From positions 1,178,001 to 1,242,000 of the forward strand of contig NC_007677.1 of NCBI RefSeq assembly GCF_000013045.1: a stretch of DNA of 64,000 bases. Reading direction: 5' to 3'. The DNA is from Salinibacter ruber DSM 13855 (lineage in GTDB: Bacteria > Bacteroidota > Rhodothermia > Rhodothermales > Salinibacteraceae). The notes under the pieces are model-generated. The model ran no database searches, was not told the DNA's origin, and saw nothing but the letters and a program-made list of their open reading frames with translations. The position numbers were made by a program, and so were the translations under genes. Below, in pieces: positions 38,560 through 46,442 of this stretch (position 1 is its first letter; every line of letters starts with the position of its first letter).

Positions 38560-38621
38560 GCAGTAACGGGGGATCCAGGAGGCCCCCCTTTGCACAGGGC
38601 GGGCAGAGGGTCACCAGAGGG

Positions 38622-39371
38622 TCACTCCAGGGCCTCGTCGATGTGGGGGCGGAGGTCGTCGATGGTTTCGTACATCCAGTCGAAGTAGCCGGGGTGGTCG
38701 CGCTGGATGTCGCGGAGGGTCTTCCCGTCGTGCTTGCCGAAGCACACCACCACCGCGTCGCCGTCCTGCTTGAGGCGGCGCTGGTCGTCGAGATAGTCGC
38801 CCCGAATCTGTTGGGCCAGGTCGGCCGGCGTACCGTCGATGTCGTGGTCGGCCAGTTGGCGCTGCAGGACCCGCCCGGCCGCCTCCACGTCGCTGAGGGC
38901 GTCGTGGGCGTCGTCTAGCGCGTCGCCGGTGTACCGCTCGTACAGGGCCGAGAGGGTACGCGGACGCAGCACCTGCTCCAGGCGGTACGGGTCGAGGACG
39001 ACGCGGTCGTCGGGGCCCGGAAGCGTCCGCCCGTGCCGTTCAAATTCGGCCTGGAGGAGGGGGATGTCGTACGCGAGGGCGTTGTAGCCGGCCAGGTCGG
39101 CGTCGGCGAGAAGGGGTGCGATGCGGTCAAGGTGAGCCCCGAGCGGGGGCGCCTGCCGGACGGCGTCGGGCGAGAGCCCCGTCAGGTCCGTGACGGCCGC
39201 CGGAATTTCCTCCTGCGGGTCGACGAGCACATCGATGGTCTCGTCTAGCGCGGCCCCGTCCCCGCTCGGCACGAACCGCTGCATCCCGATCTGGATGATG
39301 CGGGCCGCTTGGGGGTCCGTGCCGGTGGCTTCAAGGTCGAAGAAGACGAGGGGGCGTTCGAGGTGGAGCAC
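38622..39371 (-). CDS. DnaQ-like 3'-5' exonuclease with DUF3820 tail
   Basis: A 249-residue DEDD-family exonuclease. ExoI is LVFFDLEATGTDP, ExoII is LAGYNALAYDIPLL, and ExoIII is HDALSDVEAAGRV. The C-terminal segment VVVCFGKHDGKTLRDIQRDHPGYFDWM matches the DUF3820 module often joined to such exonucleases. The GTG at 39371 (MLHLERPLVFF) is chosen because homology begins there; the frame is open to an ATG at 39431. It is probably a repair or RNA/DNA trimming enzyme rather than a polymerase III subunit. Confidence 0.87.
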   Translation of the reverse strand: MLHLERPLVFFDLEATGTDPQAARIIQIGMQRFVPSGDGAALDETIDVLVDPQEEIPAAVTDLTGLSPDAVRQAPPLGAHLDRIAPLLADADLAGYNALAYDIPLLQAEFERHGRTLPGPDDRVVLDPYRLEQVLRPRTLSALYERYTGDALDDAHDALSDVEAAGRVLQRQLADHDIDGTPADLAQQIRGDYLDDQRRLKQDGDAVVVCFGKHDGKTLRDIQRDHPGYFDWMYETIDDLRPHIDEALE

Positions 39372-39594
39372 GACAACACGGAGTACGGGGAGGGGGACGG
39401 TGAGAAGGAGAGAACTGTCTGCTATATGCACGACCGAGAAAGAAGATCAGCGCCTTGCTGAGTGTGCGTTCCGAGACGGATCCTTTCTGCCTAGCTGGCC
39501 GGCAACTCTGGCCACACACGGGCGTAGCTGCGGGCACAGTCGTCGAATCCCGGGACTGCACACTCCACTGATCTTTCCCAGACACCGAACGGCC

Positions 39595-40980
39595 ATGGCC
39601 CGCCTGCTCTTGGTCTTCGCGCTTCTCGTGTTCAGCGGCTGCTCGTCGCAGTCGCCGTCGGCCTCAGATAATCTGCCCCGTGATACTCTTGAGCGATTCG
39701 AGATGGCGGCGGCCTACGCTAAGGTGCACGCCGGCGATGCACTGGTTGTGTGGAAGGAGGGGGACATCGTACTGGAACGGGCGCAGAACGGATACGACCT
39801 CGACGACCCACACTACCTGGCCAGCGGTACGAAGTCATTTGCCGGGGTCGCCGCCCTTGCGGCCGTGGCCGACGGGTTCTTATCGCTCGACGAGCGGGTG
39901 GGCGAGACGATTTCCGCGTGGCAGGATGATCCGAAAAAGTCAGAGATTACGGTCCGTCAACTTCTGCACCTCACGAGCGGGCTCGATCCGGGCGAGGCGG
40001 GGGGCGCCCCGACGTTCGACAAAGCGCTCCGGGCGCCGATGCTCGACGCCCCCGGCACGACATTCCGGTACGGGCCGACTGCCTTTCAGGTGTTTGGGGC
40101 ACTTCTGCAGCGCAAGCTCGACGGCGAGGACCCGCTGCACTATTATGAGCGCCGTTTGTTCGAGCCCATCGGCGTGGAGGTGGGCGGCTGGGCGCGCGTC
40201 GACGGCGAAGACCCGCAACTTGCGGGCGGTGCCCGGCTGACGGCAAGGGACTGGCTTCGATTCGGACGGCTTCTCCTCAGCGAGGGGCGATGGAATGGCG
40301 AGCAGGTGCTTCCAGCCGGGCTTCTCGACGCGCTGATGGCTCCGACGCCAGCGAGTCCGGGCTACGGCCTCACCGTCTGGCTCAATGCCGCTGTCCGTCC
40401 GGAGGCTCCATTCTTTGAGCACGCGCCCCGTACCCTTCAGCCGGACGGCCCGGACGGCATGATCTACGACGAGGGCCCCAGCGATCTCTTCATGGCTGCG
40501 GGCCTCTTTAATCAGCGGCTGTACGTCGTTCCCTCACGCGAGATGGTCGTCGTGCGGTTCGGCCGGGCGGACGCCGCCTGGAACGACGCCGAGTTCCTGG
40601 CGCGCCTGCTCGACGGGCGAGCGTACGAGGCTTCTACGCAGGGCCGGCGACCACTGGACAAACGCGTAGAACTGATCACTACCGTCCACCTGCGACAGCT
40701 CGACGCGGCGGTGGGCCTGACCGAGGCGCAGGAGAGGGCCCTTCATCCCATCGTGGAGAAACAGATTCGAGGGCTGGCCAAGATGCGAGGAGCGCGGGAA
40801 CAGAGCGACTCGCTACGTCGCCAGGAGCGACGCCGACGGCTCCGAACGCTTCGCAGGCTCCGGCGGCGAACCGACCGCGCTATTGAGGCCGAACTTACCG
40901 CCGAGCAGGTAGACGCCTATCGGTCCTTCCGTCACGAGCAGCGCGATCGCTGGCACAAGGCGTGGCGAGAACAGCGTTGA
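39595..40980 (+). CDS. Beta-lactamase-fold serine hydrolase lipoprotein with LTxxQ-like tail
   Basis: A 461-residue lipoprotein with signal LLVFALLVFSGC. The penicillin-binding/class C beta-lactamase fold spans about residues 35-345, with SxxK as SGTKSF near residue 81, a Y-x-[NT]-like YGPT near 160, and LLHLTSGLDPGEAGG. The C-terminal 90 residues are unusual: an Arg-rich helical tail with LTEAQERAL and LTAEQVDAYRSF, resembling the LTxxQ repeats of Spy/CpxP-type periplasmic chaperones. It may be an esterase, peptidase or penicillin-recognising protein. The fusion is not one I recognise. Confidence 0.82.
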   Translation: MARLLLVFALLVFSGCSSQSPSASDNLPRDTLERFEMAAAYAKVHAGDALVVWKEGDIVLERAQNGYDLDDPHYLASGTKSFAGVAALAAVADGFLSLDERVGETISAWQDDPKKSEITVRQLLHLTSGLDPGEAGGAPTFDKALRAPMLDAPGTTFRYGPTAFQVFGALLQRKLDGEDPLHYYERRLFEPIGVEVGGWARVDGEDPQLAGGARLTARDWLRFGRLLLSEGRWNGEQVLPAGLLDALMAPTPASPGYGLTVWLNAAVRPEAPFFEHAPRTLQPDGPDGMIYDEGPSDLFMAAGLFNQRLYVVPSREMVVVRFGRADAAWNDAEFLARLLDGRAYEASTQGRRPLDKRVELITTVHLRQLDAAVGLTEAQERALHPIVEKQIRGLAKMRGAREQSDSLRRQERRRRLRTLRRLRRRTDRAIEAELTAEQVDAYRSFRHEQRDRWHKAWREQR

Positions 40981-41066
40981 TTCCAAAGAGCGCCTCCGCG
41001 AAGAACGAAGAGAGGCGGGGGCGAAGCCTCCTGAACTGCCGGGAGGGATGCAGGATGGTGGTGGGC

Positions 41067-41537
41067 TTAATGTTGCGGGAGCACCGAGTCGAGCCACTGC
41101 ACGAGGGCGCTCTGGTCGCCTTCAGTGCGTAGCTCCAAGAGGGCCCGTTGGAGCGCAAACTCCAAGAGGAGGCTTCGTGACACGGTCGTGGCGTACCGGG
41201 AGCCGAGAACCGACACGGCTTTCTCCAGCTGGCGGGAGAGGTCCGCCCGCACAGACCCGACGGAGACCGGCTGGAGGGACGGGTCCGGTTCAGGAAGCTC
41301 CGACGGGGGCGCCATGGAGAGGGCCAGCTTCTGCTCCAGGGACGACGCTTCGGCGTGCGAGTCCGCCTCGCGGGGCCGGTCCGATTGAACCTCGGGCGCG
41401 GGCGGCGGGGACTGGGTGGCCTGCTCGGTGGCGTCGGGGGGAGGGGCGTCGTACACCATGTCCTGATCCACCGCCTTCATCCAGCCGGGGATCGTGCCGT
41501 CGCCATTGAGGGAGTTCGACGAGGACGACTTGCTCAT
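41067..41537 (-). CDS. Unknown protein paired with ParA
   Basis: A 156-residue protein I do not recognise, directly downstream of the ParA gene (24 bp). Residues 1-90 are Ser/Pro/Glu/Asp-rich and probably disordered, apart from the short motif GTIPGWMKAVDQDM. Residues about 95-155 look helical (RADLSRQLEKAVSVLGSRY, then LLLEFALQRALLELRTEGD). The layout (disordered N-terminus, compact helical C-terminus, ParA next door) is that of many ParA partner proteins such as ParB-like or cargo adaptors. No ParB HTH signature is visible. Confidence 0.65.
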   Translation of the reverse strand: MSKSSSSNSLNGDGTIPGWMKAVDQDMVYDAPPPDATEQATQSPPPAPEVQSDRPREADSHAEASSLEQKLALSMAPPSELPEPDPSLQPVSVGSVRADLSRQLEKAVSVLGSRYATTVSRSLLLEFALQRALLELRTEGDQSALVQWLDSVLPQH

Positions 41538-41561
41538 GGGAACGTCGGGGTCAGGCAGGAA

Positions 41562-42401
41562 TCATGCGGCAGTCGCAACGCGGGAGCGCTCGACGACTTC
41601 GTCGGCGAGGTTGAGGTAGTACGAGGCGGCGTCGGCGGCCCCGTCGTACTCCATGATGTTTGTGCCGTGGGTGGCCACCTCATTGACTTTTGAGCGCCAC
41701 GGGATGGCGGTCTCGAAGAGGATGTCGGAGTACACGTCCTCGAACTTCTCCTGCATGTCGCTCACCAGGCCGGAGCGCAGGTCGAGGTCGTTTGGCAGCA
41801 GGCCCAGGATCCGCAGGCTGTCGTTGTGCACCTTCCGGATTTGCTTGATGGTATCTTGGAGCTGGCTGACGCCCCGCATGCTAAACCGGTCGGCGTGGAT
41901 CGGCACGATGATGCCGTCGGCCCCGGCCAGGGCCGTCGCGATGCTGCGGCCGAGGGACGGCGGGCAGTCCACCAGGCAGTAGTCGTGCTTCATGGTGGAG
42001 CTGGAGTTGCGCTGCACCTCGGCCGTGCGGAATTCCTGGACGCGGCACCGGAACTGCTGGGGAAAGACCGGGCTTCGGCCGATGACCGAGTCGAAGCTTG
42101 CCGCCGCCATGCGCCGGTCGGAGGGGATGAAGTCGATCCCGACGGACTCGGACGTGCGGAGCACGTTGGCGAATGACCACTCGTCGGTTGCGTCTCCGTC
42201 CCAGGTGGCGAGGGAGTCGAAAATGGTTGCGTCATCGTCGGTCGCCTCCCGCCCCATGAGCCAGTCGGTGGCGTTCATTTGGGGGTCGTAGTCAATGACC
42301 AAGGGATCGTGGCCCTTGTGTTTGAGGGCCGTGGCCAGGTTGACGCTCGTGACGGTCTTCCCAACCCCGCCCTTCTGGTTGATGACGGCAATGGTGTACA
42401 T
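41562..42401 (-). CDS. ParA/Soj-family ATPase
   Basis: A 279-residue deviant Walker ATPase. The P-loop is INQKGGVGKTVTSVNLA with the signature Lys. Walker A' includes VIDYDPQMNATDWLMG and Walker B is DYCLVDCPPSLGRSIATALAGADGIIVPIHAD. Such ATPases position DNA, protein complexes or organelles using a ParB-type or adaptor partner, here probably the 156-residue protein downstream. The ATG at 42401 (MYTIAVINQKGG) is preferred; an in-frame ATG at 42416 adds five residues. No parS-like repeat was recognised nearby. Confidence 0.9.
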   Translation of the reverse strand: MYTIAVINQKGGVGKTVTSVNLATALKHKGHDPLVIDYDPQMNATDWLMGREATDDDATIFDSLATWDGDATDEWSFANVLRTSESVGIDFIPSDRRMAAASFDSVIGRSPVFPQQFRCRVQEFRTAEVQRNSSSTMKHDYCLVDCPPSLGRSIATALAGADGIIVPIHADRFSMRGVSQLQDTIKQIRKVHNDSLRILGLLPNDLDLRSGLVSDMQEKFEDVYSDILFETAIPWRSKVNEVATHGTNIMEYDGAADAASYYLNLADEVVERSRVATAA

Positions 42402-42636
42402 AACACTTTGGGGCAACGACGAGGAACAAGAGCTGTAGCGTTTGGCTCTTTAAATCGCCGCAAAGAGTATTCCGGGATGCCGAAGGCACAACGTGACGGA
42501 CGTGTCGCGAGGGGAATGGAGAAAGTACTCACGTCGATGGGTGCATATGTACACCGTCGGCGACGCCCCACCAGGATGCCGTAGGAGCGGCGCGTATCGA
42601 CGGCCCTGCCTGACGATCTTTACGAGCCCCGTCGGT

Positions 42637-43652
42637 TTACTCGGCACTGCGGAGGAAGGACGCGGCGACGGGGAGGTGGTCGCTGGTCGCGGCCATCGAG
42701 TCGGCAGGCAGGGGGCGGGCCACGCGGATCGAACCGTCCACGAGCCGGTCAGAGAGGGCGGGATTGGGCAGAAGGTAGTCGAGCTGACGGACGGGATTGT
42801 CCGCGGGATGGGTAGGGGGGGGCGGTCGGACAGCGGGTCCGTAAACCGGATGTCCCCCGGGACGCGTCCGGGCTGGACCGAGTCCGGCGCCGGCCGGTCG
42901 GGGTTGTTGAGCAGAAGGCGCAGCTCGGGGCTGTCGGGGAGCGAGTTCAGGTCGCCCGCCACGAGCATCTTAGCCGCCGGTCGGTCGTCGCGCAGGCGAG
43001 ACAGCTCCGCGTGCAGGAAGCGAATCTGGCCGATGCGCCAGCCCCGATCCGCCGCGCTGCGCCCGGCCTTTAGGTGGGCGCCGATCAGCGTCCATACTCG
43101 GTTTGGCGCGACCCGCACGTCGGCCGTCCACAGACGGTGGTTGGTGAGCGACTGGGCCGCGGGCTCGCCGTTGTCGGCCTCCTGGCCCACGATGGGGGTC
43201 ACCACGTCCGCGTAGTTGCGCACCACGCCGAGCGGGTAGCGGCTCAGGAGCACCACGTTCATGTACCAGGTGGGGCTCTCCACGGAGGTGGCGAAGCGGT
43301 ATCCTGTGTCTCCGAGGCGGTCTTCGACGAAGGACTGGAGGAAGGCCTCGCTCTCGGCCTCCTGCAACACCAGGAGGTCCGCGTCGAGCCGGCGCAGGGC
43401 CCGGGCCACGCGCCGCTTCCGGTTCTTCAGGTCCGGTGCGGGGGTGTTTTCGGTGCCGGCATCGATGTACGGGTTGTCGTGCCCGTCCACGAAGTGCTCT
43501 AGGTTCCAGGTCGCGACCCGGATGGTATCGGCTTCCGGAAACGCGTAGTCGGCCGGAAGGGCCATTCCGGTCGTGGGAGCGGGAGACGGGGCGTCCGGCC
43601 CGCAGGCGGTGACGAGGCAAACCGTAAGGAGAAGTGGAAGGAAGGAGCGCAT
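42637..43652 (-). pseudogene. Endonuclease/exonuclease/phosphatase-family lipoprotein, frameshifted at C8 tract
   Basis: Reading from the ATG at 43652 gives a lipoprotein (LLTVCLVTAC) with EEP-fold motifs VATWNLEHFVDG, LVLQEAESEAF and AGDLNSLPDSPE. At the run of eight G on the plus strand (42815-42822) the frame is lost. In the frame expected after one extra base, the protein continues NPVRQLDYLLPNPALSDR and ATSDHLPVAASFL, with the family's closing SDHLP motif, to TAA at 42637-42639. A nine-base tract would give about 338 intact residues. As written, the first frame runs on to 42450 with nonsense sequence. Sequencing error, phase variation or true decay are all possible. Confidence 0.85.
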
Positions 43653-43777
43653 GAATGGGATGCAGCGTGCGATTGGCGGAGGCGGGAGGGGTGTGAAACG
43701 TAGGCCCTGGCGCGGACCATCGTGAAGGCTGAAGTTTAAAACCCGGTCCACTTTCTTCCACACACCCATCGAGTCCA

Positions 43778-44332
43778 GTGTCTTCTGCGTATTTGGGGCT
43801 TGGGTCCAACGAGGGCGACCGCCTGGAGCACCTGCAGCGGGCGGCCGAGCGGCTGCAACAGCGCGACGCCCTCACCGTGGTGGGCGTCTCCCCCGTGTAC
43901 GAGACCGAGGCCCACACGACCTCGCCGGACGAGACGCAGCCTCCGTTTTTGAACGCCGTGCTTCGGCTGACCGTCGAGGCCGACCCGCGTTCCCTCCTCC
44001 GAATGGCGCACGCGGTGGAGCAGGCGGAGGGGCGCACCCGGACCGCGGAGCAGCGGTGGGGGCCCCGCCCGCTGGACGTCGACCTACTGGCGGTCGGACC
44101 CCTCACCCGAGACACCGAGGCCCTCACGCTTCCCCATCCGCGCCTTGCGGAGCGCCGGTTCGTGCTCCGCCCCTGGGCCGACCTCGCGCCAAACTTCGTC
44201 GTCCCGCCGCCGTTCGACCGCTCTGTGCAATCACTGCTCGATCAGTGCACGGATCCGGCTTCCATTCGACGGACGGATCACACGATTGGGGAGGGACGAG
44301 CCTCCCCTGAAGCCCCCGGTACGGAGACGTAA
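43778..44332 (+). CDS. folK: Hydroxymethyldihydropterin pyrophosphokinase
   Basis: A 184-residue enzyme of folate synthesis that transfers pyrophosphate from ATP to 6-hydroxymethyl-dihydropterin. The GTG start is followed by AYLGLGSNEGDRLEHL. PPFLNAVL, RWGPRPLDVDLLAVG and LPHPRLAERRFVLRP are the classic substrate- and ATP-binding segments. The Ser/Thr/Pro-rich C-terminal extension after residue 150 is not conserved. It is followed by the deoxynucleoside kinase gene, a pairing common in Bacteroidota. Confidence 0.95.
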   Translation: MSSAYLGLGSNEGDRLEHLQRAAERLQQRDALTVVGVSPVYETEAHTTSPDETQPPFLNAVLRLTVEADPRSLLRMAHAVEQAEGRTRTAEQRWGPRPLDVDLLAVGPLTRDTEALTLPHPRLAERRFVLRPWADLAPNFVVPPPFDRSVQSLLDQCTDPASIRRTDHTIGEGRASPEAPGTET

Positions 44333-44417
44333 GTCTCCGAGTACCCCGGCGGGGAGGGCCCGAGCCGACGACTCCGCCGGATGCGCCCCGACGTTCCTCC
44401 CGAAACTGCCACGCCCA

Positions 44418-45071
44418 ATGCCCCCGACGACCCCGCCGGACGCTCTCGACTACGTGGCCATTGAAGGCGCAATCGGGGCGGGCACCACCACCCTCACCGA
44501 GCTCCTGGCCGACCGCTTCGAGGCCGACCCCGTACTCGAACGGTTCGAGGACAATCCGTTTCTGGAGCGCTTCTATGAGGACCGGGAGCGGTGGGCCTTC
44601 CAGACGCAGCTCGCCTTCCTGGCAAGCCGGTTTCGGCAGCAGAAAGAGCTGTCCGAGCGCGACCTCTTCCGCGACTTTGCGGTCAGCGACTACACGTTCG
44701 ACAAGGACCGCATCTTTGCCCGCCAGACGCTGAGCGGCGACGAACTCCAGCTCTACGAGTCGCTCTTTCGCCTGATGGAGCCGACCGTCCCGTCGCCCGA
44801 CCTCGTGGTGTACCTGCGTTCCTCCCCCGAGCGGCTTCTGCAAAACATTGAGAAGCGCGACCGGCCGTACGAGCGCGACATGGATCCAGGCTACATTGCG
44901 GACCTTCACGAGGCCTACGACCAGTACTTTCGGCAGTACGAGCGCACCCCGCTCCTCGTGGTGAACGTCGCGGAGATGGACTTCGTCGAGCACCCGGCGG
45001 ACTTTCGGGCACTGGTGCGGCACATCGTTGCCCCGTCCGACGAGCGTTCCCGCTACGTCCACCCGTCGTAG
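44418..45071 (+). CDS. Deoxynucleoside kinase
   Basis: A 217-residue P-loop kinase of the deoxyadenosine/deoxyguanosine kinase type, for nucleoside salvage. The P-loop is IEGAIGAGTTTLTELLA (GAGTTT). The substrate site includes FEDNPFLERFYEDRERWAFQTQLAFLASR, and the DRS-like element appears as SDYTFDKDRIFA. The LID region is RPYERDMDPGYI. The ATG at 44418 matches the family start, although the frame is open to 44145. It lies 85 bp after folK. Confidence 0.92.
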   Translation: MPPTTPPDALDYVAIEGAIGAGTTTLTELLADRFEADPVLERFEDNPFLERFYEDRERWAFQTQLAFLASRFRQQKELSERDLFRDFAVSDYTFDKDRIFARQTLSGDELQLYESLFRLMEPTVPSPDLVVYLRSSPERLLQNIEKRDRPYERDMDPGYIADLHEAYDQYFRQYERTPLLVVNVAEMDFVEHPADFRALVRHIVAPSDERSRYVHPS

Positions 45072-45116
45072 CGGCGGGGCTTGTCCCGACAGCACGGCCT
45101 TTCGCAGACGCGCATC

Positions 45117-45386
45117 ATGGAGTACCTCGTTCTTGGCATCATTCTATACTTCATCCTGCGGACGTCCGGGAACCTCGTCCGTCTGATGGGGGGCGAGGAA
45201 GGGACGTCCTCCCGGAAGGGCCCGACGCACGAGTCCCCATCCCGTCAAACCGAGTGGAAAGGCCCCTCGCCCCGGAAGCGAACGGGGACGGCGCGCGACG
45301 AACCGACGTTCTGGGGAAAAGACGTGGAGGACGCAAACTGGCGGGACGTCAACGGAGAGGCCAGTCCCCAGGGCTCGTCTCGCTGA
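45117..45386 (+). CDS. Small single-pass membrane protein (DUF4834-like)
   Basis: An 89-residue protein. An N-terminal transmembrane helix (YLVLGIILYFILRTSGNLVRLM) is followed by a polar, Ser/Arg/Glu-rich tail ending in a short acidic-aromatic segment (FWGKDVEDANWRDVNGE). The layout matches the DUF4834 family of Bacteroidota, whose function is unknown. It follows the deoxynucleoside kinase by 45 bp and ends 13 bp from the convergent TonB-type stop. Confidence 0.65.
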   Translation: MEYLVLGIILYFILRTSGNLVRLMGGEEGTSSRKGPTHESPSRQTEWKGPSPRKRTGTARDEPTFWGKDVEDANWRDVNGEASPQGSSR

Positions 45387-45399
45387 CGCCCGGTCGGCG

Positions 45400-46083
45400 T
45401 TACTCCGACGTGCCAAACTCGAAGGTGAGAGTCGTCTGGCTGGCAACCGGCTGTCCGTTCTGTTGCGCGGGGCGGAAGCGCGACCGGCGGGCGGCAACGA
45501 GAGCGGCCTCCTCCAGGCCGTGGTCGAGGCGCGCGACGGGGCGAGCCCGTCCCTCGTCCGGGAGCCGCCACCGTTTGAGGACAGTTGCCCCCGTCACCCG
45601 TCCCGTCTCGGACACCTGCACGGCGACGCGAACCCGGGCCTGTACGCTCGCCTCGCGGGCAGCGGTCGGATAGTCGGGCTGTACGGCGCGGAACAGACGG
45701 GCGTTGGTGTCGGGCGTGCGGGCCGCACGGGGCGTGTCGGTCGTGCCGTCCCGCAACTGGTCGTCGTCCCCGGGGACGTCGACGGCCAGAGCGGACGTGC
45801 CGAACTCGATCTTGTCTTCGATCACGACGTTGTTGGGGACGACCTTGGGGGGCGCCGGGGCGGGTGGGGGCGGCGTCTGCTCGCGGGCCTGTGCCGTCGG
45901 CTGCACCTCGTTAATTTGGATGCGGTCCGCACTCCGCTCCCCAAACGGACCGTCTGGGGCCCGTGGGGACGGCGCCGGCCACCAGCGCACGAGCGCAACG
46001 CCGAGCGCCAGCACGACGGCCAGCGCCCCGAGAAGGCGGCGTCGGTACGCGTGGTCGGACCTGAAGGCAGCAGCTCGGCGCAT
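45400..46083 (-). CDS. TonB-family protein (energy transducer C-terminal domain)
   Basis: A 227-residue envelope protein. A single transmembrane helix (LLGALAVVLALGVALVRWW) lies near residues 17-36, followed by a Pro-rich linker (TPPPPAPAPPKVVPNN) and the TonB C-terminal domain (AVQPDYPTAAREASVQARVRVAVQVSETGRV, then ALVAARRSRFRPAQQNG). TonB proteins carry proton-motive energy to outer-membrane receptors. No exbB or exbD is adjacent, so it may be an accessory TonB. The ATG at 46083 is chosen; the frame is open to 46314 but overlaps the carA leader. Confidence 0.87.
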   Translation of the reverse strand: MRRAAAFRSDHAYRRRLLGALAVVLALGVALVRWWPAPSPRAPDGPFGERSADRIQINEVQPTAQAREQTPPPPAPAPPKVVPNNVVIEDKIEFGTSALAVDVPGDDDQLRDGTTDTPRAARTPDTNARLFRAVQPDYPTAAREASVQARVRVAVQVSETGRVTGATVLKRWRLPDEGRARPVARLDHGLEEAALVAARRSRFRPAQQNGQPVASQTTLTFEFGTSE

Positions 46084-46231
46084 CGAACGGACGGGCGGTC
46101 GGGGACAACATCGTATCTTTAAGAACGGGGCCCAACATCTGTTTCTGAGCGGGGGGCGGCCCCGGTTTGTGATGCAACCGTGAGGGGGCGTTTGAAAACC
46201 AGCGAAACGAGGCCGCAGTCCAGAAATCCGG

Positions 46232-46262
46232 TTGCGAAACTTTTCGGCCTGCTTGTACTTTG
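46232..46262 (+). promoter_or_regulatory. Candidate carA promoter (Bacteroidota type)
   Basis: TTG (46232-46234) and TACTTTG (46256-46262) are separated by 21 bp and resemble the Bacteroidota -33 TTTG / -7 TAnnTTTG pattern, although the -7 element is one base short. It is about 180 bp upstream of carA, so a long leader would be made. Confidence 0.4.
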
Positions 46263-46300
46263 ATCGGCAGGTTTTGCCAACGCCACCAATCCCAAGCGCC

Positions 46301-46363
46301 ATGTCTCCCGACATTCCCCCCGAACCCGGGCCCTGCTCATTGGCACCGACCCCGTTGGATTAG
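46301..46363 (+). CDS. Possible leader peptide upstream of carA
   Basis: A 20-codon open frame (ATG at 46301, TAG at 46361-46363) ending 9 bp before the terminator stem at 46373. The peptide starts MSPDIPPEPGP and is Pro-rich (seven Pro in 20). Its location in the leader just before a terminator is what a translation-coupled attenuator would need. Chance occurrence is possible and no ribosome-binding site is evident. Confidence 0.35.
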   Translation: MSPDIPPEPGPCSLAPTPLD

Positions 46364-46372
46364 TTCCTCTGC

Positions 46373-46397
46373 CCTCCCCATTTGGGGAGGTTTTTTT
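46373..46397 (+). terminator. Intrinsic terminator in the carA leader
   Basis: Stem CCTCCCC (46373-46379), loop ATTT, GGGGAGG (46384-46390) and seven T (46391-46397) on the plus strand, ending 46 bp before the carA ATG. The upstream neighbour is on the opposite strand and the previous plus-strand gene ended at 45386 beyond it. The terminator can therefore only act on the carA leader transcript, which points to attenuation. Confidence 0.85.
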
Positions 46398-46442
46398 ATG
46401 GCCCCTGGCGCCGCCGTTTGTCACTGACTCTCCTCCTGTCCC

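Noticed and set aside
44275-44400. Ser/Gly/Pro-rich frame linking folK and the deoxynucleoside kinase as one protein
   Set aside because: The folK stop at 44332 and the kinase ATG at 44418 are clear, and the two lie in different frames; the open upstream frame is non-coding.
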